A DNA stretch of 64,000 nucleotides from Brachynemurus nebulosus (taxonomy: Eukaryota > Arthropoda > Insecta > Neuroptera > Myrmeleontidae), in the NCBI GenBank assembly GCA_035578155.1, contig JAPWDM010000023.1, positions 868,001 to 932,000 of the forward strand, in the 5' to 3' direction. The notes below the pieces were generated by a model. The model was not told where the DNA came from. It did not search any database and saw nothing but the letters and a program-made list of their open reading frames with translations. This document shows positions 26,601 to 39,800 of this stretch, piece after piece (the stretch's first letter is position 1; every line of letters begins with the position of its first letter). The position numbers were made by a program, and so were the translations under genes.

Positions 26601-29600
26601 AGAAATTGAAACATGCAGTCCGTTAATTGAGACCCGTACAGGTATATTAAATTTTTTGTCCTTAAAGGGGGAGTTCACGCCAGAAACGGCTAATCAACTA
26701 ATTTTTTTCGAATCTCGTTTTTTGTTTTTATTTCGTTCTGTGGTTCTTTGCAAACACGGTGATATATAAAACATGGCCAAAAAAATTTTTTTTTTCAAGT
26801 AGAAAAATATTTATTTTTGAGCCGCTGCACAGCCAAGTTGCTGGTCCTTTGTAGATAACAGTCGCCCCCTCTCGCGATTTGATCAGTAATATTTAGTTTT
26901 GGTGTGTACACGAGTTATAGTAAGCACTGAGATAATGTTCTTTTATTTGTATGCCTTTGTAGACGTTTTAATAAACAGTGAGTAAACCGCTTCTTTTGTT
27001 ATTATTTTTCTTTTTAACGGTTCCCAAAACTTGTGTTTTTTCCGACAAAGAAAATCATATCTCAAGTTCTAGAAAAGATAGAGACTTAATTTTTTTTTAT
27101 TTTGTTCATAAACATATTGCGCATAAAGTGGACTATGCTTTTTCCATTTCAACAATTGTAACTATTTTTAAACATTTTTTTTTTAATAAAAAATTGGGTT
27201 TTATAATTTTTAGAACTTAGGGATTACAATTTTATAGTTAATTTTTAAAATTACCTGAAACCCATACTCAGCTTTATGGACAGGTCCTTTAGAAGTAAAA
27301 TAATGAAAAAATATTTAAAAAATATTCATTACTTTTTGAGATATGGCGTTCCCTGTAAACGCTTAAAAATTTGTGAAAAAGGGCCCCCTCCCCGCACAGG
27401 GAAGAGTAATGAATGTTTCAAAAACAAAATTTCCTATTTGAAACCCTCCCTAATTTGAAAACAATTTCAACAAGCAAAATAATCATAAATAAAAAAGTTG
27501 CTTTTTTATTTGAACTCCTCCCTTAACCTGACTTTCAAATTCCTTGCGAGTTGTTGTGTTTTTTCAAACTTTTCACCCAAGAATGTTTGCACATGTTGGA
27601 AAAATGGACATTTTTTTGTAAAATGTGCCAAAAACACAACTTCTTGATCATTAACTGTGCGTGTTAATAAATAATAAAAAAAAAAAAGTGACTTTAGGCA
27701 AACTGAAATCTTTCGGACAATTACATATAACTAACTATTTAGGTCCGTCTCTCTTCTAATTAAATTACCGCCTCTACAATTTTTACCCCAGCTGCAGCGT
27801 ATTAACTCCTAGCAAATATACAAAATTAATTTGATTCGTGATAATTCCGTGTATTTCGTGTGTTTTGAATTAAAATTAAAAAATATTTTATGTATTACAG
27901 CATCCATATTAAAATTTGGTAATTTTTTTTTAATGATATTCCTTCCTTGAAGAATACATTGACCGCCAACACACGCGTATCATTATGTGTGTACGGCATA
28001 CATGATTTAAAATGTGATTGGTTCATTGCATCATAATTGTGTAGTAGTTATACGCATTATGTATGTACTATGTGTATACCACCGGGTGTTTCAAATTACA
28101 TATATTCAGTATGCAAATCTCACTTATAACTGAGAAAATCGCCACTGAAATTTTGTTAGTAATCATTTTAGTCTTAAGCTAAATGTCCACTGGCAATAAA
28201 TACTTGCAGAAGTCGACTTCTGCAAGTATTTTTTCATGTGGAAACAGCCACTGTAAGTTAACTTCTGCAATTAATTTCAAGTTGAGCAAGTCTTTTTTGC
28301 TTTGTGTGTAAACAGTGTGTTTACACATAAAAAACATATCAACTGCAATTAAATTGCTGCAAGTTAATTTGTGCAAGTATTTGGTAGTGGAAACAGTAAC
28401 CCGCAAGTGAACCTCCGCAATTTCAGTCACTTGCAGAAGTTTTAACAGCAAGTTGGTTCAAAAAGTGTTTCCACAGTATATTTAACTTGCACAAGCCACT
28501 TTTTACTTATCCAAATTGTTGGAAGTTTTTTGTGCAAGTTTTTTTGAAAACAAAGATAGAATAAGAGACAAGAAAAGAATAAGAAAAAAATAGATATATA
28601 TATACACATACGTATATTAAAAAATGTAGGTAATTGATTTGATAGTTAATTAAAGAGAAGTTTGATAAAATTTTAATAAGTAAATTTAAAAAAAAAAAAA
28701 AAATGATAAAACACAACCAGAATGAAATATTTATTGAAAATAAATAAATATAAATTTTATATTGAATTTCAATTTAGGTTACTTCAGAATGTCCCACATT
28801 TAAATATAATCGATTTTGAGTTATTTTGAGCCTTTTCAAAATTTTTGTTACGAGTAGACGTTTTGCACTAATACTCATTCGAATTTACGTATTTTGTTTA
28901 ATTAAAATCTTCTAATGATATTCTAATAAAATTTTTTACTTTTAAATCTTTAGCTGTTAATTTTGTTTAATTAAAAAAAATTTTTTTTTTCGATTTCATC
29001 GATTTCATGCCATTGCCATCTTTTACTCATACTTTTCTTTTTTTTAAATTTTTATTTCGTTGAAATACTCATTACAATGGCAGCTGTTTTATTAGGAATA
29101 TTTATTTTTAGGCATCTAATCTTGTTTTAAAACTTATAATGACAGTTATACCTATTGATAATACATACAATTTAACGGTCAGATTTTAAATACATAAAAA
29201 AAATTGCAAAAATATCAAATAATAATGTAAACAGAGAACAAAAACTTCCAGCAAGTTCTAGTGGTAAAACTTGCAGAAGTTACTTGCAGCAATCAATTTG
29301 CAGAATTTATTGCAGCTAGTGGAAACACTCGCCCAAAAATTGCTTGAAAATTTATTGCCAGTGGAAACAACACATGCAAGTATTTGCTGCAAGTATGGTT
29401 GATGTAACTTGCAGCAAGTGTTTGCAGCAATAAATTGTTCATTTTATTATATCTAGTGGAAACAGATCCGCAAGTAACTTCTGCAATAACTTGCAGAAGT
29501 TACTTGCCAGTGTATCCTTGGCTTTACACTCAAAATAACTTCACGGCTTATAGGGGAGAGTCTCCTATATTGGACCACTTTTGCCATTTTTGTTTGCAAC

Positions 29601-32600
29601 AAGGAAACCAATTAAGATAGAGCCATCATTTTTGGTTGTTTGATTAATCAATCTTTATGCTTTAAAACGAAAACATTAATTCGTCTCTAGTTGAATTTTA
29701 AAAAGACCCTACCTTGGGTAAAAAAATTATGTCATTTGGTCCAATTTAGGAAACTAGTATCCTAAATTGGACCGATTGGTTCTTAATAATGTTTTTCTAC
29801 AAAAACCGTTATCTACATCTAATCCATGTATATATTTTTAAGATTATGTCGTTATAATAAATTACATATGACATAGATAAAATATAAATATAAAAAGTTA
29901 TACCTACCTGTTAAGTGTTTGGTCGAACGGTGAGTAATGAAAATTTAACATCGGTTTAACAATTTTTAATAAATTTGCGAATTTTCAAAGACTGCTTACT
30001 TGACAATTACCTAAATTCGTACTAAGAAATAAATTCGAATGTTGTTTAATATTGATATTGTTAGATGGTTCTAACTGTCTTTTAATTGCTTAAAACTGAC
30101 GCGGTCCAATTTAGGAGCCGGTCCAATATAGGAGACTCTCCCCTATTATGTAGAAAAGGCAATCTAATTAGGTATTAACGGTCGCCATTGTAAACAATTG
30201 TGACGTCATCAATGCCAAAAAAAATTAAGTTAATCCACATTATTCATATTTACTTTAAACTTTATTATTGTTTTTAAATAATTTTTACTTATTGTTAATA
30301 GGAAACAATAATTTTTCTATTTAAATAATTAATTATTATATATAAAAATACTAGCATTTACCTGCGGCTTCGCTCGCGTTGCTTTTAAAATTATGATATC
30401 TAGTTAAAACGTATAAAGTGTACTTTCACCGCGTCGCTATTAAGAAGTAAAGTTTCCCGGGTGAAAAGTAGACTATAACATTCTTTTGGCCATATGCAAA
30501 GTTCAAATAAAGTCAATGATTCTTCTTTTATATCGTTTTATATTTTCCCACGGGAATAGGACTTCCGACAGGATTTAGATATTTTCCCGGGGTAAAAAGT
30601 AACTTATGTTTATCGCTGTATATCGTTCTTCCTTCTAACAATATGCTAAGTTCGAACAAACTCAAAAAATTGTTTTTTATTAAAAATTTATTTTTCCACA
30701 GGAATGAGATTTCCCACGGGATTGAAACATTTTCCCGGGGTAAAAAGTAGTCTGTGTCCTTTTTCATCCCTTCTATTAACAGTATACAAAATTTGAAATC
30801 AATTGTCCTTTTTCTGATTGTTCGCTGTTGTACTTTAAATAATTATCAGGGTGACCGAGCCCGGCTCGGTAGAAATTTCATTAGTATGGAATTTGCTGAG
30901 AACAGCAGAAGTGCCATTTGATGATAACTGGACAGGTACTGGATGTTTATTTCTTTATAGGATACGAATAGTATTTTATACAGTAAATAAATAAATTCAT
31001 AGTAGTCTTCAGTAAAAATATTATTATTATTATTATTAGTGATATCTATATAGAAATGTTTATTAATATTGTAAAATACACTTAATTAGTAACAAATGAA
31101 AAATAGACATTGGCCTGGTGAAAAGAGATTCAAAACGAATTTTTAGCGAAATGAAATATTTTCTTGAGATCAAAAGTAGCCTATAACCGTCTCAGTTCCG
31201 CAAGCTATGCTTGTGCAAAGTTTCAAGTTGATTGGTTAAGCTGTTGAGGCGTGAAAGCCAGTCAAACAGACAAACAGACAAACAAACTCACTTTCGCATT
31301 TATAATATTAGTTAGGATGAACCAACATTGATGGCGTCACAAATACTTATAATGGCGGCTGTCAATATCTAATTTCATTGCCTTGTCTACATAATGTATG
31401 TATGCCATGGAATGAGTAATATGTTGTGTTATAATAAATGAGATGTCTATGTTGAAAATTTCACTTGAGACACCTGGTATACTGCTCTCTGAGTAGCTAT
31501 GCATGAGATTATTTAATTATACACGTACACAGTTCACATTTTCACATAATTTTGTGTTAGATTGTGTGGTATTTACCATAGTATTTACGTAGCAGAGATT
31601 TACAATAAATAGAATTTTTAATTAAGCTTTGTTCTCATAGGACATAATATGTAACAAAATTATCACCTTTAGATTCTGTTTTTGTAATTAATATCTACAT
31701 GTTGAGTATCTAGTTAATTCTCGAAAAAATTACAGAACTGTTTTGAATTGTTCCGATTCCATTTATTTTTTTTAGATATAAACTATTCGATCAATCGTCG
31801 TGAAAAATAATTTTGATAGTTGACTAATCAATTGGAATTTGTCAGACGGGTGGAACTTAAAAATGGCTACAAAATTCAACTCATAAGTGACATTTCAGCA
31901 AATGCACTTTAAAAATAATCTGATTTTTCAACATCAGATGTCCTACCGTCATTCGAGAGATCCTAATAGAAACTAGAATTTTCTAAATCGGTCTAAAATT
32001 GTGGCCCGTAGCATATTTTCAATAAAATAATATAGTAGAATATATAATAGAACAAAATCTTCTTCTTTCCAAATAGCTGGATACGACTATAATATCCGAA
32101 ACGTAATTTGGTATATATTCTGGTAAAACCGGCCAAAATAATCACTTTTAAAAATAAAAAAATCGATCTTACTTCATTTTTTCACATGCTTAGCAAATTG
32201 CCGTATTTTCCGGTGTTTTGAATTTTTTAGTTTTTTTGTATGTTCGCCGTATAACGCGCACCCCAACTTTGATGATAAAATAATGAATAATAAACCTATT
32301 TTATATTTATTATTATTTTTATGTTTTTGTATATTTTATTTTTTGATTCTATCTTATTAAATTTGTATTATTGTTAAATTTTCTTTTATTTTTTTATTTA
32401 TTTGGTAACCCACTTACTATTGACACAAGAATATATAATATTAAAATAAAAACCGTCATAATTTTTACTGAACTCAGTTTTATATCCAGCGTATAACGCG
32501 CACCACGAAATTTGGACAATATTTTTGATGCGCCTTATGCGCTGAAAGATACGGTATTTAGCGTTACCGAGAATATAGCACGAGGAAATAGACGGCGCTG

Positions 32601-35600
32601 CATTCCATGTATATTATCATTTTTAAATAGTCCAACCAAAAATTCCTGTCAGTCTGTAAATAACTCATTTACTTTTTAAGTCACTATATTGAGCTATACT
32701 GTGGGCTGGATTATACATAATAAAAAAGTTTATTATACCAGTACCATGCGTTCTTTAAGGGAAAAAACTTTTTTATTATCATTTACTTCTGAAAATTCGG
32801 GTAAAGAGAAATACAGCTGAACTCTTTTTTATGCGGTCCTTTTTGTGCGATTTTTTTTATGCGGTTTGTAAAAAATGACCATTAAAATGCATAATGTAAA
32901 TCAAAATCACGAGACAGTAAAAAACTTAAACAGTTACTATATAATAACTTTCTTTGATAGAAATACTTTTTAACGGCTTTTAAGCATTTAATCAATACAT
33001 TGCATAAGAACCTAAGTTATTGCATCATTTAATTTTGTTACAGATGTATTTTTCAAAATTTTCATAATGCTATAAAATTGAAATAAAATGTTTCTACGTG
33101 TAAATTAATGCTTTATCTTGTTTATAGAAGCAACTTCTAAGGAAATTTCTAAGTTTTGAGCGTTTTAAGTGATGTTTTTTCGATGAAACTTTTTTTATGC
33201 GGTCCCGACCAACCGCATAAAACGTTTTTTGTACATTCTGGATCGAACTATACTTTTTATAGCTATTTATGATATTTTTGAATATATTTTTTTTGTGCGA
33301 TTTTTTTTATGCGGTCCCTATTCACCGCACAAAAAAGAGTTCCGTTGTAATAGAAATATCTCAAAATCTGAAAAAGAAATCGATTTTTTCACGGCGCCCA
33401 GGAAGGTCATACTCTCCCCAAAAGCTGTATTAAATATTAATTTCTTGAGAAATTTTATCGTCGAGACCCGGAGCTGGCATCTGCTTAATTTCAATATTTT
33501 TATTTTTACTTGGTTTTCTAATTAATTTCTAATAAAACATTTTTTTCTGACATCTTCAGTTTTTGCCAAAATTCTTTTTCCAAGTTTCATAGAATGAGAT
33601 TACTTTTTTTTTTTGTTTTTCTTAATTTTCTTTTTTTTAGTTTATAAAGACCAACCTCCGTCGTCGGCGTCGCCACCAACACGGGATAAAATAAATACGG
33701 AGGAGAAAGCCCGTTTTCGTCAACGAAATAGCCATCACAATCAACTGAGCCACCAAACTGACTATAACAATAAACACCACAACCACAACCACAACATTCA
33801 AGCGCAAATCATTGTCCCACCATCACTACCGCCATCTGACAGTCAAAATACGTTAACAACAACTAACAACACCACAACAACACCAACAACAATCAAACCA
33901 CCAATAAATAGTAACACGTTACTTACACGCAATAACACAACAGTACCAGTTCTGGATGATTTTACCACAAATTGGAGGAAAATTATTCCAGAAACAGCGC
34001 GTATGTACCTCTTTTCCTATAATATGAAATATCTATTTATTTACTGTTTAATTTACGGTGTTGGGTTACTATGGATATGTGGCGATAAATTTATAGAACG
34101 GCTTGGAGCTTCTTTAAATTAAATCATTACGCTTTTGATCGATTTTCGCATACTTATTATTATCAATGAAGTATCTAAATAAAAATTGGCTTTTAACTTA
34201 TTGGTATTATGGAAGGAAAAAAGTTAGATGACTAATAATTTAATGAAGGGATAGGATATTAGGAGTTAAAGTCATCAAAATGAAAAAACAATTATTTGTT
34301 AGTTTTCTGCTACCGGTTTCGGGTTATTAACCCCATCTTCATGGCAGAAGCTTTATTACAAAAGTAAACAAAAACATTAGGTAGAAATATCAAAAATTTA
34401 AAAATATAAAAAATATAAAAATTTTAAAAAAATTTTTTGAAAAAACATGCAGTACTTACATAAAAAATATTTTTGTTGTGTTAGTATTTACATTATTAAA
34501 AATAATAATTGTGTCAAAATTACAATTGTTAAAAATTAAGTTATTTAAAAAGTTTTTTTCAAAAAGAACCAAATAAAAATTTAAAAATAATAATAATAGA
34601 TGGAGTGTCCATGGTAAGAAACTGACATACGATTATAAAATGGCCCTTTTATATGTAATTGAAATTGTTGAGGGGAAAATTTCTGGAAAACATTGACTAA
34701 TTGGTATTAAAATATAATAAAATACACTATTGCTTTGATTCAAGGAAAGGTAACTGCGTATGTACCTATTGGTCACACGGTTATTAAAAGAAAATAACAA
34801 TATATTATAAACAAATTTTATCCAAACAAGTCATTATACATGCTCAGAGTGGAATTTTATTAACTCTCACAACTTTCGGTGAATTTTGATAAAATTTTAT
34901 CCGATGATTTAGAACGGAATTTATTGAAAACAACGTAATAGCTTTTTTAATTAGTAATCTGCTTGAATAATATACAATTTTTTTTCTATAAATAGCAGAT
35001 GACACGAGATGTATTAATTTTGTCTTCTAAAATATAGGTACTTTACATAATATTATTTTATAAAAAATTCCGTTCTAAATCATTGTAAAATTTTATCAAA
35101 ATTCACCAAAAGTATAAGAGTTACTAAAATTCCACCCTGTATGTACTATTCTATAACTATGAAAAAAAAGTAAAGGTAATAAAATTTTGAAAAAAAAAAT
35201 GATTGATTAAAAAAGATGACAAGGATAAAAAAGCAGCTTGTACAGTGACAGTTTAATTTACTTATCTCTCTCACACAAAAATGTGACAAATGTGTCGGAT
35301 TTACATAGCTAAAAAAAAACTTCATAATTTAAAAAGTTAAATCAATGTATATAATTTTTAAAACTATTGATTTAGATTATAATTTAACATTTCTAAATCG
35401 TATTTTGTATTGCCATATTCTATTTTGAATTGAAAAGTAATAATTTTATGAATGTTGCTGCAAGAAGGCAGTTTCGTACTGAAAATAATTTACTTCATTT
35501 TTTTCTATAGTGTAAATCCAACTAAAATTTTATTACGTTTACTTTTTTTTTAGAGTTGTAGAATAGTACATATTTGGAGAGGTCAGTATAAAAGTGAACC

Positions 35601-36848
35601 AAGTCCATAATTTTTTTTTTTGAGAAAATGCCTTTAAAGTTTAAGAAATTACAGCTCTTAAACTTTAAAGGCATTTATCCCAAAAAAAAAAAAAAAAAAA
35701 ATTATGGACTTGGTTCACTTTTATACTGACCACTCCATTTAATGGTTTGTTTACATTCAAAATAATTTGTAATTTTTTTTATATCCGTGTGACCAACATG
35801 TACGCAATTTCCTTTCCTCAATCAAAGCATTAGTGTATTAGAGATACCAAAATATGCAAGACGGATCTTTTTTAAAGATTCATAGTTTTAACTATATGAA
35901 ATCCTTATGGATTCATTATTTCCGTCGTCGCATTAAGTGGTCTACCCGCACTTAATCACCTTGTAATAGTCAGTGTCGTTTTTTAAAGGTTATTAATGAA
36001 ATTTTTTAACTCATATAGAAAAAAAAAAGATTTAGATAATCATTTTATTAACAAATTAAAGTCTACTTTAAATATTAAATATTTTATCCCGAGAATTGTG
36101 AAAAACTCTAGTTACTAAACTACGAAATCCTGATTTTTTTTTATAGGGAACATGTTCATTTTTTGAGTAGTTTGTTTTGTTACGTAAAAAAGAACATCTT
36201 CTGGTTTTAAGAGAAATTCCTCAAAAAAATATATAACTTCAGAAAATGAAGACGTCTCTTTTTTGACTATTTTCCAATAATCGCTACGTAAATATTCTAA
36301 TACGTTCAGTTTGCCGAAAAATTTAATTTGCTTGATTGTAACTAGATATCATTTTGCATTCTTGCAAATGCATTTTTAGTTTATACTTGGTTGTTACTAA
36401 ATTATATCTAGTTTAACAAGGCATTTAACGGTAATTTGCTTTTTTAACGGTTTCCGCTTATACTAATATTTAAAAAGTTTTGATTTTATCTGTTACCTCC
36501 TGTATTTTAAAATGGGAAAAATGGAATCGAAATATAGGAATATTTTATTAAGGAGGTTAGATCGTTTCAAAAAAAAATGATAAAAACCAATTGAAACCAA
36601 AGACATAATAAATAATAATAGTATAAAAGGACCAGTAATTTATATTACGTACGAAAGATATTACGTACACGTTAAAAAGAGACAAGTATTATAAATAACA
36701 TGTAAATTGCCAATATATATTTTTCTTTCTGAGATACCCTAGACTTTAAAATTAAATTTGAAGCGTAGTCAGCCATGTTTGTATTAAAAGATTTAAAAAA
36801 AATAATGTAAAAATTTTCACTATTTTCACTTTTTAAATTGCGTATTTC

Positions 36849-36881
<33 letters not shown>

Positions 36882-39800
36882 AAATATTATGGCAACTAGT
36901 CCTACTTACAAATGTAAAAACTCTATTAGAAAAAAAGCACAAGGATTAACATTTCACCGCTCAGATTTTTTAACATATTTTTGACATATATTAGCCGTCT
37001 CTTTGAAAAAATATTTGCGTCACATTTGCGTATATACATTATAGCCTGGATTACACTTGGCGAGTTTACTCGGCAGTGAATAGCGAGTAAATTCGCTAGC
37101 GAGTGCAAACATAATATCGACTCGTTCAGTGAATACCGATTACACATAGAGCTAGTAAATTCGCTAAGACGTGTTGTTGTTATTAATATTTAACTGAGCA
37201 AATATTTAATGCTTTTTTTCCTCTCTTACCTTTCCTATTTACTATAAGTTTTTATTTCCTTTACTTATTAAAAATTTGAAGTGGAATAAAACTGACATTT
37301 TAATTTTTTTTAATTTATAACCTTTTTTTACGTAAATACTTTGCTGTGGAACATAAAACACCAAATTTTTCCCATCTTATAACCCAATTTTTCATTTACC
37401 TATCGTATTTTTTTTGCCTTTTTTGCAAATTTTTACGTAACAATAATTATAATAACGCTGGAATTACAAATCCTGCACAAATAGTCTCTGTTGACATTTT
37501 GAAAGTTAACTGTCAAATACAACGATTTTACTCGTTAAATATATTACACAAAGCGATTTCACTAGCCAGCGGGTAAAAATACGAAGCGAGTAGCGAGTAA
37601 AGTAGAACGGTCTTCAATTTTACTCGGTTTAGAAAAGCGAGTAGCGAGTAACTAGTCAAGAATATTACACTAAACGAGTTTACTAGCAGCGAGCAAATTC
37701 GCCAGCGAATACCGAGCAAACTCACCCAGGGTAATACAGGCTTATATGTTAAGTAATAATTTAATATGACATATCAAGTATGCAAAGGATGTAAAGCATG
37801 ATAAAGTCCACTTAAAATAAATTGACCACTTTATGTGGTTCTTATGTGAATTCAATAGTAAATGTAGTCAACTTATTTAAAATGAATTTCTACGTATATG
37901 TATATAATATATAAACATTTAATTTTGTTGCCGCTACTGTCTTAACACAACTTTTGCTTCAATAAAACAGTGTTGTTACAGGTCCTTTTATAATACATAA
38001 TATATATTTTTACGTCTTTGAAACAAATTTGAGAGATTTCATAATAAAATAAATTGTTGATTAGGAAGCCCATTGTTGAGAAAAATGCATTAATATTGGA
38101 AAAGTTTTGTTATATTTCAATGAAAAACAATGCTAAAAATCTAAAATTTTGTATAGTAAACAGAGGCAAATATTTTAAACATGAGTAGGAGATGCGTTGT
38201 TGATGAAAATTAGGTAATTTTTGGAATAGGTAAAAACATCTGGTAACGACAATCTTGGAAATATTTTTAAACTGTACAGACCAACCTCCTTAACTAGCTA
38301 TTAGCAAAAATCAATTTCATGAGAAATTTTAATTAGATGTAATTTTTAATTTTCAGATAAAGATGAAATATCACATAGAATGTTAATGGACGAATACGAG
38401 CAGCAAACGAAACGCGATGAAAAATTGAAAGACATAGCAGCGGTACTAACGCGTCCACGTATTCGACGATTAACACCATCACCAATACTGCCAAGCGCGA
38501 TGGCAAATGCATCACAGAGACCCACACGGGACGACGACACCGCCGCTGAAAAAGATAACCGTAATAATAAATTAATGGCAAACGATTTTTCATCGCAACC
38601 AAGTAGCAGCGTAGATGTTGTTGATACGGCAGCCGAGAAATTGTTTCGTAATGACTCCTCGGACGTGTACAATGGTTTTATTGACCTTTCAACACATCAT
38701 AGATACTCGCCTAGCACGGAGTTACGCGTTGACCTTCCGGCCGAAGATTTATTACACATGAAAAAAGGATGGCTCAGCAAACAGGCGCACGATCAACAGT
38801 GGAATCGGCACTGGTTTGTTTTGAAAGGGGCCGCACTCACCTACTATCGCGATCCGAATGCGGAGGATCGCGGTATTATGGACGGCGTGATTGATTTAAA
38901 CGGCGTCACCAGTATATTCGAAATTACCGTCGCTCGAAATTTTGGATTTCAATTAACTGTACGTGGGTGTTTATTCATGAACACATTTTATCGTAACCTC
39001 GTATCTCACGATACATTAAATTACTACTAAAAATTGTTTTGTTTACAAATTTTTAATTATAAGATATGAGGTTGCAGTCTGATTTTATTCATGAAATATT
39101 TAGAAAGTGTAGTTATTAATTGTAAGTAATTGTATTCTAGTCTAGACGGCCAAATCTTAGGTGTTTTTCGAAGCGTAATAAATAAAAAACCTTAAACATT
39201 TTTACTATCGATTTTTTTATTAGTTTTTATTAACTTTAAAAAAGTACAAAAAAAGTAAAAAAAAATGAAAATAGTACAGGCCGGCAAAGTAGAGACTCAA
39301 AAAAAAGCTGCCCCTGGTTGACATGACTCCGAGCCCCTCGGTGATCTGAATGAAACACAAAATTTTAGTATATTCTTAAAGAATAATGATGTCATCTTCG
39401 TTTGACGGAAGCGATTTGAAATAAAAATTTTTTAACAAAATGGCGTCCATGTGAAATAAAAGTTTTTTTTCCCATCGTTTTTTTAGTTTTGAGGAATTTG
39501 TTGAAAATAGTAAAAAAAAAGGTTCTAAAAACCTCTCGTCAAACTAATTTTGAATATATTAAGAAGCTCTGTACAAAATTTCAAAGCAATCGAACTTGAA
39601 TGTCAACCGTTTCAAAAAACATAGTTTCAAGAAAAACGAGTTTCAAGTTTGTAGTCTAGTTTCGTCTTACAAGGAGAGGGCACGACCTGGGAAATTGACT
39701 TCGGGATGGGATTTCACAGGATTGTAGTCCCAGCGAAGATTAATCAATTGTGAAAATATAAAGACCCATTGGCCAGCCAATTTCGAGAAAAACGCTTTCA

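Larger units (their letters stand above)
28075..31481. mobile_element. Outer TIR element broken by nested insertions
   Basis: TATACCACCGGGTGTTTCAA at 28075 and the inverse of TATACCAGGTGTCTCAA ending 31481. Inside are at least three further elements (28179-29522, 29551-30145, 30145-31395). Confidence 0.5.
26642..33640. other. osp intron, 7 kb
   Basis: A stack of nested TIR elements from 26662 to 33349. Between them, 27530-28070, 31485-32200 and 33350-33640 hold nothing recognisable. Confidence 0.6.
34001..38356. other. osp intron, 4.4 kb
   Basis: Holds the hammerhead-like motif, two TIR elements and a hairpin listed separately. 35740-37038 and 37750-38356 show no gene; a T-run of about 30 lies at 36850-36879. 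Confidence 0.6.

Noticed and set aside
33613..33640. Upstream ATG before osp exon 33641
   Set aside because: It lies in the T-rich acceptor tract; the exon is entered by splicing in phase 1.
35575..35737. MicroRNA precursor
   Set aside because: Arms are too long and too perfect, with a long T/A run; a MITE hairpin is the simpler reading.
38959..39030. Continuation of osp PH2 exon to the stop near 39030
   Set aside because: GTACGT at 38959 is a good donor, and the PH domain continues correctly in the exon at 41852; the read-through residues do not match PH domains.
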